From: Lachnospiraceae bacterium
GTDB taxonomy: Bacteria > Bacillota > Clostridia > Lachnospirales > Lachnospiraceae
DNA length: 64,000 nt
Reading direction: 5' to 3'
NCBI GenBank assembly: GCA_022510725.1
Contig: JAFLSW010000002.1
Span: forward strand, 1 to 64,000
Both the position numbers and the translations under genes were made by a program. Shown one piece after another: positions 16,626-25,907 of this stretch (positions within the stretch are counted from its first letter, which is position 1; every line of letters starts with the position of its first letter). Under the pieces are notes generated by a model that was not told the DNA's origin, did not search any database, and saw only the letters and a program-made list of their open reading frames with translations.

Positions 16626-17390
16626 ATGAAAACACTGATCGATCTTATGAGGATTGATATGATCGCTCTGAAAGGCAAAAAAGGCGGCGACTTCATGGCA
16701 ATGGCAATATTGTTTGTTGTGTGGGGGCTGATCGGTATCTTGTTTTTGCCGGTTTTTTGGGCATTATATGCGTTTGTAGTTGCTGCGCTGACGGTACCAA
16801 TGATCGTCCATCAAGAGGTGAGAAGGGAGTATGAAAAAACTTTCTGCATTGTGCCTGCTGACAGGAAGAGCATTGTTTTTGCCAGATTTCTGCTGGTGGT
16901 TTTGATCGCAAGCGGTGCCGGTATCATACTCTATATTTTGATGCAGATATCTCTGGCCATGGGATTTAGCAATCAAACGGTAGGTGAGATTGGTGAGATA
17001 TTTGAGCTTTTGGACATATCTACATCCATATCCGAGTTTCATAATGTCGTTTTTAGTGCAGCATTTATGATCGGGATCATGATCATGGCAAAGATGCTTA
17101 GAAATTATTTTAAAAACGGAGCAGTGAGCAAAAAGAATTCCTTGTTAAGAAATGTGTTAAAAGGAATTCTCATTTATATCATTTTTATAGTAGTCGTCTC
17201 TATACTCATGTACGCATCCACGATACCCTTCGTGCAGACGGCATTTTCACTGATATTTGCTATTTTTTCAGCATTGTCCCGGTCGGCAGACGGCATCTTA
17301 CTGTGTTTGACCTTTCTTGCTGCAGGATACGGCATGACGGTATATCAGGCAGTATGCGCTGTCCTGGAGTATGACGAAAGAGAGCTTTGA
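16626..17390 (+). CDS. ABC-2 type permease, second subunit
   Basis: A 254-residue membrane protein of about six helices beginning MKTLIDLMRIDMIALKGKKGG. The loop VHQEVRREYEKTFCIVPADRKSIVFARFL corresponds to the ELANSDTRKIYGILPVSG loop of the upstream permease, so the two are probably distant paralogues forming a heterodimer. ATG 16626 follows AGGGGG at 16612-16618. It precedes the serine hydrolase gene by 17 bases, indicating one operon. Confidence 0.78.
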   Translation: MKTLIDLMRIDMIALKGKKGGDFMAMAILFVVWGLIGILFLPVFWALYAFVVAALTVPMIVHQEVRREYEKTFCIVPADRKSIVFARFLLVVLIASGAGIILYILMQISLAMGFSNQTVGEIGEIFELLDISTSISEFHNVVFSAAFMIGIMIMAKMLRNYFKNGAVSKKNSLLRNVLKGILIYIIFIVVVSILMYASTIPFVQTAFSLIFAIFSALSRSADGILLCLTFLAAGYGMTVYQAVCAVLEYDEREL

Positions 17391-17407
17391 GCGGAGGTGA
17401 CGGTGAT

Positions 17408-19261
17408 ATGAAAAAAAGAAATAAATTATTTGGCAGATTGACGGCAATGTTGTGTGCTATGGGAATAACAGCTTCCTTCTTCCCACTCACTGTCTACGCC
17501 ACAGAGCAAACCTGTCCTTCCGGACTGCCTTTTGATGATATCGGTACAAGAATAGAAACCGTAGCAAATATGCAAACGGATGTTGCGGCATCTTTGGAGT
17601 TGGTGGTATTTTGTGGGGATGAAACACTGTATACCGGATACTTTGGAGAAATAAACAGGGAAAATCATATCCCTGCCGATGAAAATGCTGTCTATGAGTG
17701 GGGGAGCATTTCCAAAACCATGATATGGGTCAGCGTGTTGCAACTATGGGAACAGGGCAGACTGGATCTGGATGCTGATATTAGGACTTATTTACCCGAT
17801 GATTTTTTTCAACACCTTTCATACGACGATCCCATTACCATAAGGCATCTGATGAATCATCAGGGCGGCTGGTGTGAGATTACTTATAGCATGGGTGTCT
17901 ATGACGAAAATGATATTCCCACACTGGAAGAGGCCCTTCGGGCTACTGAGCCGGCACAGACCTATCGTCCCGGAGAAGTTGCAGCCTATTCTAACTGGGG
18001 AGCAGCTCTTGCAGCTTTTGTAGTGGAGCGCATAAGCGGCATGGATTATTGCGATTATGTACATGAAAATATTTTAAAGCCCTTAGGACTGGAGCATACA
18101 TCCGTATCCGCTTCTTATAGAGATAATCAGTGGGTTTGGGAACAGCGGCAGAAACTGAAATCATATAAATTGAATGGCTTAACAGGAGAATATGAATCCC
18201 TTGGAAGCAGGATATCGTATATTACCCTTTATCCTGCAGGTTCCGTAACTGGCACTATAGAAGATCTTGCAAAATATGCGCAGGCATTTGTGGATGAGGA
18301 TGCGCCCCTCTTTCAAAATAAGGCAACCCAGGATATGTTGTTCTCCGGATCCATATTTTATGGAGAGACGGATATTCCTTCCTTCAGCTATGGCTTTGGG
18401 GTAACGGAATATGCAGTGCGCACTTTCGGACATAACGGGGCAACCATTTCCGGCCTTTCTAATATGTTGTTTGACAGAGAGTCTAAGGTGGGCGTGGTCG
18501 TCCTGACCAATGAACCGGCAGGCAATGAATTATATGAGCGGATACCTGAATGGATCTTTGGCAAGCTTACGCCGGATCGATATGCACGAGGAATGAATGA
18601 GCCTTACAAAACGGATGGCTATTACTTAAATTCACGATCCAATGTTGCAGGACTGTTTAAATTTTATACATACCTGACCGCCATTCCGGGGGAAAACCTG
18701 GAGGGCATATCCTGTATAGGAAATGAACTGTATCAGGTAAGCAATGGTGAAGCGACAGTGCTTATGGGCGGCAGGGCATATTCCGGCGGAGCCAGAGGCT
18801 TTCAACTGGGCTCAGCGGAACTGATGCCTGAAAAACTGTATATTTTAAAGCTTTGTCTGCTGATCACATTTTTTATGCTATCGGTGATCTCGGTATTTAT
18901 AATTCTTATTAAGCTTAAGATGAAAAGGGCAGGCAGATGGCAGCATAATACCGGCATGGGCATGCTAACTATGGGACAGATCGCAAAGATCGTCTCGACC
19001 CTATCCGTGTTTGTGCTCACTACATTTGCTGCAAGGGAAGGAGATTACGGATTGCCTAAGACTATGGGAGTTTCCATCGGCATCCTGCAGATCATATGCA
19101 TGATATTATGTGCTCTTGCAATGTTTACTTCTTTCTATGTCCTAATTGCAAGAAAGCCTGCAAAACTAAATAAACTTCGCTATATCTTCAATATTGCAGG
19201 TAATGCGGTAACAGTGTTTGCTATTGCTTATTTTGAGATGTATCGATTTTGGGGATGCTGA
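17408..19261 (+). CDS. serine hydrolase, class C beta-lactamase/PBP-like fold, with C-terminal membrane helices
   Basis: A 617-residue exported protein. The signal peptide covers about residues 1-31 (cleavage near VYA). The PF00144-type domain shows the nucleophile motif SISK (Ser100, Lys103), YSN (Tyr194-Asn196) and HNG near residue 340 as the third motif. About four membrane helices occupy the C-terminal third. Such proteins include esterases and D-amino peptidases; true beta-lactamase activity is not implied. ATG 17408 follows GGAGGTG at 17392-17398. Its place as the last gene of a GntR/ABC operon suggests that it acts on the same extracellular peptide or wall substrate as the transporter. 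Confidence 0.85.
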   Translation: MKKRNKLFGRLTAMLCAMGITASFFPLTVYATEQTCPSGLPFDDIGTRIETVANMQTDVAASLELVVFCGDETLYTGYFGEINRENHIPADENAVYEWGSISKTMIWVSVLQLWEQGRLDLDADIRTYLPDDFFQHLSYDDPITIRHLMNHQGGWCEITYSMGVYDENDIPTLEEALRATEPAQTYRPGEVAAYSNWGAALAAFVVERISGMDYCDYVHENILKPLGLEHTSVSASYRDNQWVWEQRQKLKSYKLNGLTGEYESLGSRISYITLYPAGSVTGTIEDLAKYAQAFVDEDAPLFQNKATQDMLFSGSIFYGETDIPSFSYGFGVTEYAVRTFGHNGATISGLSNMLFDRESKVGVVVLTNEPAGNELYERIPEWIFGKLTPDRYARGMNEPYKTDGYYLNSRSNVAGLFKFYTYLTAIPGENLEGISCIGNELYQVSNGEATVLMGGRAYSGGARGFQLGSAELMPEKLYILKLCLLITFFMLSVISVFIILIKLKMKRAGRWQHNTGMGMLTMGQIAKIVSTLSVFVLTTFAAREGDYGLPKTMGVSIGILQIICMILCALAMFTSFYVLIARKPAKLNKLRYIFNIAGNAVTVFAIAYFEMYRFWGC

Positions 19262-19304
19262 TATTTATTTTATGTGATAAGATGCGATTAGTGGAGGTTA
19301 TAGT

Positions 19305-19697
19305 ATGTGTGATTTTTGCAAAATAGCAAGGAAAGAATTGCCTGCTCACATAGTATATGAAAACGAGAATGTCATAGCATTTTTGGATTATGATCCAATC
19401 CATGAAGGACATACACTGGTCTGTCCAAAAGAGCATGTTGATTCCATAGATAAGTTATCAGAAGAAGTTGTTTTGGACACGATGAAAGCGGCAAGTAAAT
19501 TAGTTGGAGCTTTTCGGGAAGTCTATGGAAATGACAGCTATGGCATCATGCAAAATGGCGGTAAATGTTGTGACTACGGACATGCGCATTTTCATATTTT
19601 TCCAAGATATGATAATGATGGATTTGGCTGGGTATACCCGGAGGGTAAATCAGAGTATTCGGAAGCAATTGCAGAAAAGATCAAAGAATATATTTAA
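19305..19697 (+). CDS. HIT family nucleotide hydrolase/transferase
   Basis: A 130-residue cytoplasmic protein with the histidine triad HAHFHIF near residue 97 and the N-terminal CDFCKI, ending in an AEKIKEYI tail, as in Hint-type HIT proteins that cleave nucleoside phosphoramidates or dinucleotides. ATG 19305 follows GTGGAGG at 19292-19298. It belongs to the accessory island, 44 bases after the serine hydrolase; the physiological substrate is unknown. Confidence 0.88.
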   Translation: MCDFCKIARKELPAHIVYENENVIAFLDYDPIHEGHTLVCPKEHVDSIDKLSEEVVLDTMKAASKLVGAFREVYGNDSYGIMQNGGKCCDYGHAHFHIFPRYDNDGFGWVYPEGKSEYSEAIAEKIKEYI

Positions 19698-19722
19698 GTC
19701 TGACGAAAGGAAAAGAAAAGTA

Positions 19723-20307
19723 GTGGGAAGTTTATTAAAAAGTACAAAAAATACTCGTGCAATTCTTCCCAACAGTCTTAGATTTGTGCGGAGTGATGTT
19801 CCGGATTGCATTACAGAACCGGAAATACAATGGCTTATTAAAAATAATATTGTCACTGTAGTAGACCTTAGGCAAGAGGATGAAAGAGTCAGAAAGAAAT
19901 GTCCGTTGATTGACAATGATTTGCTTCAATATATCTGTATGCCGGTAACAGGTGGCGATGCCATACCTAAAACAGTTGATGAAGTCTCCAAGTCATATAT
20001 CAAAATGGTTGATAGTCAAATGGATAAAATCATTGACACCATTATGAATGCCAAGACCAATGTGTTATTCTTTTGTAACGCAGGAAAAGACAGGACAGGT
20101 GTTGTGGCAGCCATCCTCCTTCACAAAATGGGTATGGACAGACAATATATCATTGATGATTATATGGAATCGGAGAAAAATCTAAAAGAAATACTGGAAA
20201 TATATGCCAAACAATTTCCGGAGGCGAATCCGGACATTATTACTCCTCATGTAAGGTATATGAATGAATTTTTAAACTGGATATATAAGAGTAGTGAAAT
20301 GGTTTAG
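19723..20307 (+). CDS. tyrosine phosphatase-like protein (Y_phosphatase3 family)
   Basis: About 194 residues. The PTP loop FFCNAGKDRTGVVAAILL carries the CX5R catalytic motif (Cys near residue 117), and TVVDLRQEDE upstream supplies the usual Asp-Leu-Arg of this family. The C-terminal helices IDDYMESEKNLKEIL are also typical. The start is taken as GTG 19723, just after the HIT gene; the ribosome site AAAGG is 12 bases away, so the start is not firm. Tyrosine or lipid phosphatase activity is possible; the substrate is unknown. Confidence 0.8.
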   Translation: MGSLLKSTKNTRAILPNSLRFVRSDVPDCITEPEIQWLIKNNIVTVVDLRQEDERVRKKCPLIDNDLLQYICMPVTGGDAIPKTVDEVSKSYIKMVDSQMDKIIDTIMNAKTNVLFFCNAGKDRTGVVAAILLHKMGMDRQYIIDDYMESEKNLKEILEIYAKQFPEANPDIITPHVRYMNEFLNWIYKSSEMV

Positions 20308-20358
20308 TATTGCGGAGGAATGCCATTTTTAAATGCAGAGTGTATATTGAGGAATGTT

Positions 20359-20826
20359 ATGAGATTAAGACCTTTTATATCATATTATGATTTTGATGAA
20401 ATTAAGAATTGGATTTCAGATGAGAGAACACACGCTATGTGGTGTGCTAGTCTTATTAAATATCCGATTGAGAAAGAAAATTTTGAAAATGTTCTGTTGG
20501 ATTTAGCAGTCAGATTTGGCGATAGTCCGTATGTTGCAACGACAGATGAAGGAAAGGTAGTAGGATTCTTTTGCTATTCAGTAAATTTGAGTACAAATGA
20601 AGGTATGCTTAAATTTGTAATGATCGATCCTTCATATAGAGGAAAAGGACTAGGGAAAGCAATGCTCCAACTGGCGATAGAATATGCTTTTCATATAACG
20701 AAGGTAGATGCAGTTTGTCTCAATGTTTTTCCGGAAAATATAAGGGCAAAAAAGTGTTATGAAAGTATTGGATTTATGGTCAGAAAAACAGATGCTGATG
20801 CATTTCCTTTTCAAGATGAATTATGA
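20359..20826 (+). CDS. GNAT family N-acetyltransferase
   Basis: A 155-residue acetyltransferase with the acetyl-CoA loop VMIDPSYRGKGLGKAML (the R/Q-x-x-G-x-G/A motif) and the C-terminal CLNVFPENIRAKKCYESIGF found in RimI/YhhY-like enzymes. ATG 20359 gives the typical start MRLRPF and has GAGGA at 20349-20353; an in-frame ATG at 20320 is too close to its GGAGG. The acceptor substrate cannot be told. It is followed by a terminator at 20889. Confidence 0.88.
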   Translation: MRLRPFISYYDFDEIKNWISDERTHAMWCASLIKYPIEKENFENVLLDLAVRFGDSPYVATTDEGKVVGFFCYSVNLSTNEGMLKFVMIDPSYRGKGLGKAMLQLAIEYAFHITKVDAVCLNVFPENIRAKKCYESIGFMVRKTDADAFPFQDEL

Positions 20827-20888
20827 GGTAGATGCAATATGGTAATTAAAAAAGTGTAGATTTTGAAGGGGAGTATTGGTAGATTTTA

Positions 20889-20924
20889 AACGGTGGTTTC
20901 ATTAGGAAATCACCGTTGTTTTAT
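20889..20924 (+). terminator. terminator after the GNAT gene
   Basis: AACGGTGGTTT (20889-20899) pairs with AAATCACCGTT (20908-20918) with one G-T pair, followed by GTTTTA. The T-run is short. Confidence 0.6.
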
Positions 20925-20977
20925 GATCATACGCGCGTAGGAGACCAGTTATGAAAAGTTAGAAATTTGCATATCCT

Positions 20978-21079
20978 ATGGCAGGTTATGACCGAGTTGT
21001 AGATGTTGACGACATAGCAGCACTGCTTGTTTTAACTGCCCCTGGTAGTGAAGCGGTTGAGATATCGATTGCAAAATAA
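20978..21079 (+). other. 33-codon open frame, possible coding remnant
   Basis: An ATG frame encoding AGYDRVVDVDDIAALLVLTA and PGSEAVEISIAK before a TAA. The alternating hydrophobic/charged pattern reads like real protein sequence rather than random translation, perhaps the second half of a small HPr-like beta-alpha domain, but I cannot assign it. There is no clear ribosome site. The rest of 20925-21114 holds nothing else that I can see. Confidence 0.25.
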
Positions 21080-21114
21080 AATATGAGTCATAGCTAAATT
21101 TAAATATATGCTTC

Positions 21115-21318
21115 ATGTCCCTGCACTTTTTAGATGCAGAGCCTTATAAGATCTTTCGTGAAAAATCAATCAGCCTATAGAAGAAGCTTACAGTTCATTC
21201 CAATACTGTTCGAGCAAAGCGAGTTTATTGGAATGAACTGTTGTATTAGCTTCTGATATAGGCTGATTAGATTTTACCGAAAGGCTTATCGGCTCAAGAA
21301 TAAAAAGTGCAAGGACAT
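21115..21318. repeat. ~204-bp near-perfect palindromic element, copy 2 (inverted relative to copy 1)
   Basis: Left half 21115-21204 and right half 21227-21318 are near-complementary around a 22-base loop containing CGAGCAAAGCGAG. The inner ~65 bases of each arm match copy 1 (11218-11420). The asymmetries between arms (AAGAAGCTTACAG on one side, CAGAAGCTAATACAACAG on the other) show that it lies in the opposite orientation. The outermost arms (TGTCCYTGCACTTTTTA) differ from copy 1 but still pair with each other. Confidence 0.8.
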
Positions 21319-21358
21319 TTAGTATGTATTGAAATAACCATTTTATGAAATCACACTG

Positions 21359-21387
21359 TTGTATAAGCTCCCAAAATAGCTTATAAT
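21359..21387 (+). promoter_or_regulatory. promoter of the 542-residue membrane protein gene
   Basis: TTGTAT (21359-21364), 17-base spacer, TATAAT (21382-21387), about 32 bases before the ribosome site AAGGAG at 21415. Confidence 0.65.
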
Positions 21388-21425
21388 ATGCATTGGCATA
21401 AACCTATCAATAAAAAGGAGCGCAT

Positions 21426-23054
21426 ATGAAAAAAACAACGATCGTCAAGATAATCGGAATTGTCGCAGCTTTATTTGCGGCATTTGTTTATTATTATATT
21501 ACCTTACCTGCCTTCAATCTGCATTCGGTAGGAACCTGGTGGTTTTTGATCACTATCATGTTAGCTGCCATGATATTTGTATCCGTTAAGACCGGAAAGG
21601 TCTACGGTAAGAAAGGAAAGCTTGTAGAATGGAAGCCGGGAACAGGGCTGCCTGTCAAGATCCTTTTGGGCGTGATCGGTGCCATGTTTATCACTATGGT
21701 CATAGGCAGCTTTTTATCTTCTCCCGTTATCAATGCCAAAAAGTACAGCGATCTGATGACGGTGGAGGAAAGAGATTTTTCAGAGGATATCAAACAGGTG
21801 GACTACAATACCATACCGCTGCTTGATAAGGATTCCGCCAGTCTGTTGGGGGATAGAAAAATGGGTAGCATGGTCAATATGGTGTCTCAGTTTGAGGTGG
21901 CGGACAATTATACCCAGCTTAACTATAACGGAAAGCCCGTAAGGGTGACTCCTTTGGTATATGCCAGCCCCATTAAGTGGCTGACCAATATGAAAAACGG
22001 TATTCCTGCTTATATGATGATCGATATGGCAACCCAGGATACCCAATGTGTACAGCTGACAGAGGGGATCCGCTATTCGGAGTCGGAACATTTTAACAGA
22101 AATATATATCGACATTTAAGATTTAAATTCCCTACCTATATCTTTGGGGATCAGATCTTTTTTGAGATCGATGACAACGGCACACCTTATTGGATCTGCC
22201 CGGTAAAGAAATTTAATATCGGCCTTTTTGGCGGAGAAACCGTAGGCAGAGTGGTACTCTGCAATGCCATAACAGGAAAGTGTGAGGATTATCCGGTGGA
22301 AGAAGTGCCCCAGTGGGTGGATAAGGTATATCAGGCAGAACTTTTGATGCAGCTTTATGATTACCACGGCACATTGCAGCATGGCTATTTTAACAGCTTG
22401 TTAAGCCAGAAGGATTGTCTGACCACAACCAATGGTTACAATTATATTGCTTTAGAGGATGATGTGTGGGTATATTCCGGTGTGACCAGTGTCAACGGAG
22501 ACCAGTCCAATGTTGGTTTTGTGCTGATGAACCAGCGTACCATGGAAACCCGCTTTTATCAGGTGGAAGGTGCCATTGAGGACTCTGCCATGTCTTCGGC
22601 AGAAGGTCAGGTGCAAAACTTAGGCTACCGGGCAACTTTCCCTTTACTTCTTAACATAGCAGGGGAGCCCACCTATTTTATCGCCTTAAAGGATGGAGCA
22701 GGACTGGTAAAAATGTATGCCATGGTCAATATCCAGAAATATCAATGGGTTGCCATCGGCGATACGGTAAAAGAGTGCGAAAAAGCTTATGGCGAGTTGT
22801 TGAGTACCAACGGCATTTCGGCACAGGAGGCAGGCCTGTCGGAGACGGTGACCGGCAAAATAGAAGCTATAGGCAATGTAGTCATAGAAGGAAATACCCA
22901 TTACTATCTGGCTTTGGAAGGTAAGGAGCAGATCTTTGATGTAGACCTAAGCAGGGGTGAGTTTGCCGAAGTGATCCGGATAAAGGTGGGAGATACGGTG
23001 ACCATAACCTTTGTACCGGGTGTGGGAACTGTGACTGTAACGGCAATAGAATAG
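21426..23054 (+). CDS. large membrane-anchored protein, unknown
   Basis: A 542-residue protein with three N-terminal hydrophobic helices (about residues 8-28, 37-56, 78-98) and a long, probably extracytoplasmic, beta-rich region. The last ~70 residues (GKIEAIGNVVIEGNTHYYLALEGKE ... GDTVTITFVPG) look like a small OB-type beta barrel. I recognise no catalytic motif; similar proteins appear in Lachnospiraceae as hypothetical. ATG 21426 follows AAGGAGCG. It has its own promoter and lies just outside the palindrome-bracketed island, ahead of leuS. Confidence 0.75.
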   Translation: MKKTTIVKIIGIVAALFAAFVYYYITLPAFNLHSVGTWWFLITIMLAAMIFVSVKTGKVYGKKGKLVEWKPGTGLPVKILLGVIGAMFITMVIGSFLSSPVINAKKYSDLMTVEERDFSEDIKQVDYNTIPLLDKDSASLLGDRKMGSMVNMVSQFEVADNYTQLNYNGKPVRVTPLVYASPIKWLTNMKNGIPAYMMIDMATQDTQCVQLTEGIRYSESEHFNRNIYRHLRFKFPTYIFGDQIFFEIDDNGTPYWICPVKKFNIGLFGGETVGRVVLCNAITGKCEDYPVEEVPQWVDKVYQAELLMQLYDYHGTLQHGYFNSLLSQKDCLTTTNGYNYIALEDDVWVYSGVTSVNGDQSNVGFVLMNQRTMETRFYQVEGAIEDSAMSSAEGQVQNLGYRATFPLLLNIAGEPTYFIALKDGAGLVKMYAMVNIQKYQWVAIGDTVKECEKAYGELLSTNGISAQEAGLSETVTGKIEAIGNVVIEGNTHYYLALEGKEQIFDVDLSRGEFAEVIRIKVGDTVTITFVPGVGTVTVTAIE

Positions 23055-23063
23055 TTTTTTGCT

Positions 23064-23092
23064 TTGACAATTAGGCATAAAATGAGTAGAAT
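23064..23092 (+). promoter_or_regulatory. sigma-A promoter of leuS
   Basis: TTGACA (23064-23069), 17-base spacer, TAGAAT (23087-23092). The leader would be only about 35 bases, too short for a T-box riboswitch. Confidence 0.8.
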
Positions 23093-23133
23093 GGACAGTG
23101 TGTTATGTTCATAGACAGAGAGGAGAAAGTTAC

Positions 23134-25545
23134 ATGTCAGTACCATATAATCACAAAGAAGTGGAAGAAAAATGGCAGAAAATCTGGGATGATGAAAAAG
23201 CATTCCAGGTAGGAGAGGATTATTCCAAGCCCAAATACTATGCACTGGTGGAATTCCCCTATCCTTCAGGCCAGGGTCTCCATGTGGGTCATCCCAGACC
23301 TTATACTGCTTTAGATATTGTTGCCAGAAAACGGAGAATGCAGGGCTATAATGTACTTTATCCCATGGGTTGGGATGCATTTGGCCTTCCTACGGAAAAC
23401 TATGCGATTCAAAATAAGATCCATCCCAGAACGGTAACGGAAAACAATGTAAAGCGTTTTAAAGGTCAGCTTCATGGGCTGGGCTATTCCTTTGACTGGG
23501 AAAGAGAGGTCAATACCACAGATCCGGGTTATTATAAATGGACTCAGTGGATCTTTTTACAGCTGTTTAAGGCAGGTCTGGCATATAAATCTGAAATGCC
23601 TATTAACTGGTGTACTTCCTGTAAGGTAGGCCTTGCCAACGAGGAAGTGGTAAACGGCGTTTGTGAACGCTGCGGTTCCGAGGTGGTTCGTAAGGTAAAA
23701 AGCCAGTGGATGTTAAAGATCACCGAATATGCAGATAAACTGATCGAAGGTCTGGATACGGTTGATTATATTGAAAGAGTAAAGGTTTCACAGAAAAACT
23801 GGATCGGCAAGAGCCAGGGTGCGGAAGTGGATTTTCCCATTGCGGATACAGAGGACACCCTTCGTATTTATACCACAAGGGCGGATACCCTCTTCGGTGT
23901 TACCTACATGGTCGTTTCTCCCGAACATCCCATGTTGGATAAGTATCAGGACCGAATCGGCAACTGGCAGGATATTGTGGCATACAGAGAGCAGGCTGCC
24001 AAGAAATCCGATTTTGAAAGAAGCGAGTTAGCAAAGGATAAAACAGGTGTCTGCATTGACGGTCTTTTGGCTGTGAATCCCGTAAATGGGGTGAAGATTC
24101 CCATTTATGTGTCCGACTATGTATTGATGACCTACGGTACAGGTGCCATTATGGCGGTTCCTGCCCATGATGAAAGAGACTGGGAGTTTGCCAAGAAATT
24201 CGGCCTTCCCATTATTGAAGTAGTGGCAGGGGGAAAGAATGTACAGGAAGAGGTATTTACCGATGTGGCAACCGGCATTTTGGTCAATTCCGGCTTTTTG
24301 GATGGCTTGGAAGTAAAGAATGCCAAGGAAAGGATGATTTCTTATCTGGAAGAAAAAGGCATTGGCTGCGCCAAGGTAAATTATAAATTAAGGGACTGGG
24401 TATTTTCCAGACAGCGTTACTGGGGTGAGCCTATTCCCATCGTTCATTGTGAAAAATGCGGCTATGTGGCAATTCCGGAAAGCGAACTGCCTTTAGAGCT
24501 TCCTGAAGTGGAAAGCTATATGCCTACGGATACCGGTGAGTCTCCTTTGGCTGCCATGACAGATTGGGTCAATACTACCTGTCCCTGCTGTGGCGGGCCT
24601 GCAAAGAGAGAGACCGATACCATGCCTCAGTGGGCGGGCTCATCATGGTATTTCTTAAGATATACCGATCCTCATAATACAGAGGCTTTAGCCAGCAAAG
24701 AAGCCCTTGATTACTGGCTGCCCATAGACTGGTACAACGGCGGTATGGAGCATACCACACTCCATCTGTTGTATTCCCGTTTCTGGCATCGGTTCTTATA
24801 CGATCAGAAGGTGGTTCCCACACCGGAGCCTTATCAGAAGCGTACTTCTCACGGCATGATCCTGGGAGAGAACGGCGAAAAAATGAGTAAGTCCAGGGGC
24901 AATGTGGTAAACCCTGATGATATCGTAAGGGAATACGGTGCAGATACCCTGCGTACCTACGAGATGTTCATCGGAGCCTTTGATCTTTCCGCTGCGTGGT
25001 CTGAAAATGGTGTAAAGGGCTGCCGCAGGTTTTTAGAGAGAGTATGGAAATTGCAGGATATCCTGGTAGACGGAGATGCTTATTCCGAGGATCTGATGAC
25101 CAAGATGCATCAGACCATCAAAAAGGTGTCCGGCGACTATGAGACCCTAAAATACAATACTGCCATTGCGGCATTGATGACTTTGTTAAATGATGTGGCA
25201 AAGAAGGGAGCTATCAACAAGGCGGAGTTTTCCACCTTCCTGATCCTATTAAATCCTGTTGCTCCTCACATTACCGAAGAGCTTTGGGGCGCATGCGGTT
25301 TTGAAGGCAGGGTTTATCAGCAGACCTGGCCGGAATATGACGAGGCAAAGACGGTAGAAGATACCGTAGAGATCGCTGCACAGGTAAATGGTAAGACCAG
25401 GACAGTCCTTTCCGTGCCAAAGGATATCAGCAAGGACGATGCCATTGCAAAGGCAAAGGAAGCCTTGGGAGATAAGCTTTCCGGCAATATTGTGAAAGAA
25501 ATCTATGTACCCGGCAGGATTGTCAACATTGTGGTAAAACAGTAA
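23134..25545 (+). CDS. leuS: leucyl-tRNA synthetase
   Basis: An 803-residue class I synthetase charging tRNA-Leu. Landmarks are the HIGH-like [11 protein letters not shown], the zinc-finger-type [22 protein letters not shown], the CP1 editing domain with [14 protein letters not shown], a second cysteine pair at CEKCG/CPCCGG, and [19 protein letters not shown] 23134 is preceded by GAGAGGAG; an upstream in-frame ATG at 23098 would overlap the promoter's start site. It has its own promoter, and a bidirectional terminator follows. Confidence 0.97.
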   Translation: MSVPYNHKEVEEKWQKIWDDEKAFQVGEDYSKPKYYALVEFPYPSGQGLHVGHPRPYTALDIVARKRRMQGYNVLYPMGWDAFGLPTENYAIQNKIHPRTVTENNVKRFKGQLHGLGYSFDWEREVNTTDPGYYKWTQWIFLQLFKAGLAYKSEMPINWCTSCKVGLANEEVVNGVCERCGSEVVRKVKSQWMLKITEYADKLIEGLDTVDYIERVKVSQKNWIGKSQGAEVDFPIADTEDTLRIYTTRADTLFGVTYMVVSPEHPMLDKYQDRIGNWQDIVAYREQAAKKSDFERSELAKDKTGVCIDGLLAVNPVNGVKIPIYVSDYVLMTYGTGAIMAVPAHDERDWEFAKKFGLPIIEVVAGGKNVQEEVFTDVATGILVNSGFLDGLEVKNAKERMISYLEEKGIGCAKVNYKLRDWVFSRQRYWGEPIPIVHCEKCGYVAIPESELPLELPEVESYMPTDTGESPLAAMTDWVNTTCPCCGGPAKRETDTMPQWAGSSWYFLRYTDPHNTEALASKEALDYWLPIDWYNGGMEHTTLHLLYSRFWHRFLYDQKVVPTPEPYQKRTSHGMILGENGEKMSKSRGNVVNPDDIVREYGADTLRTYEMFIGAFDLSAAWSENGVKGCRRFLERVWKLQDILVDGDAYSEDLMTKMHQTIKKVSGDYETLKYNTAIAALMTLLNDVAKKGAINKAEFSTFLILLNPVAPHITEELWGACGFEGRVYQQTWPEYDEAKTVEDTVEIAAQVNGKTRTVLSVPKDISKDDAIAKAKEALGDKLSGNIVKEIYVPGRIVNIVVKQ

Positions 25546-25580
25546 TTGCAAATAAACTTATGAAAAAACGGATAAAATGA

Positions 25581-25625
25581 GCGGTTACCGGCGGGAAGAG
25601 ACCCGTCGGCAGCCGCCTTTTTATT
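25581..25625. terminator. bidirectional terminator between leuS and the minus-strand genes
   Basis: GCGGTTACCGGCGGG (25581-25595) pairs with CCCGTCGGCAGCCGC (25602-25616) using G-U pairs, followed by TTTTTATTTT on the plus strand. The minus-strand gene's stop codon lies inside the T-run at 25621. Confidence 0.8.
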
Positions 25626-25896
25626 TTCCGGAATGAAATTTTTGCAGCATTACATCCATCCGCTTTACTTCCTCGGGGGTACTGTGCCGTTTTAATACTT
25701 CGATGATCTGTTCCATTTCCCTGTTATCAAAGGATATGTTTTCCTTTTTGGCCCGATTTGCCAGGGCTAGTAGAAAGGGAAGCTTTTCTTTGTCCTTTAA
25801 ACTATTCATTTCAAATACCAGTTTTTGCAAAAAATCCAGCTTGGAAGGATTGATTTCCCTAAGAGAGGGGTCCTGCATCCAGTTTTGACTTGCCAT
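25621..25896 (-). CDS. small helical protein, unknown
   Basis: A 91-residue, charged, all-helical-looking cytoplasmic protein (DPSLREINPSKLDFLQKLV ... EEVKRMDVMLQKFHSGK). I recognise no family. It lies 11 bases downstream of the 153-residue minus-strand gene and follows a good ribosome site (AAAGGAGG at 25903-25910 on the complement), so the two form an operon. Its stop is within the leuS terminator. Confidence 0.65.
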   Translation of the reverse strand: MASQNWMQDPSLREINPSKLDFLQKLVFEMNSLKDKEKLPFLLALANRAKKENISFDNREMEQIIEVLKRHSTPEEVKRMDVMLQKFHSGK

Positions 25897-25907
25897 AGCT
25901 GCCTCCT

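Noticed and set aside
23055-23133. T-box riboswitch before leuS
   Set aside because: Only about 35 bases lie between the predicted start site and the ATG; no specifier stem or T-box sequence.
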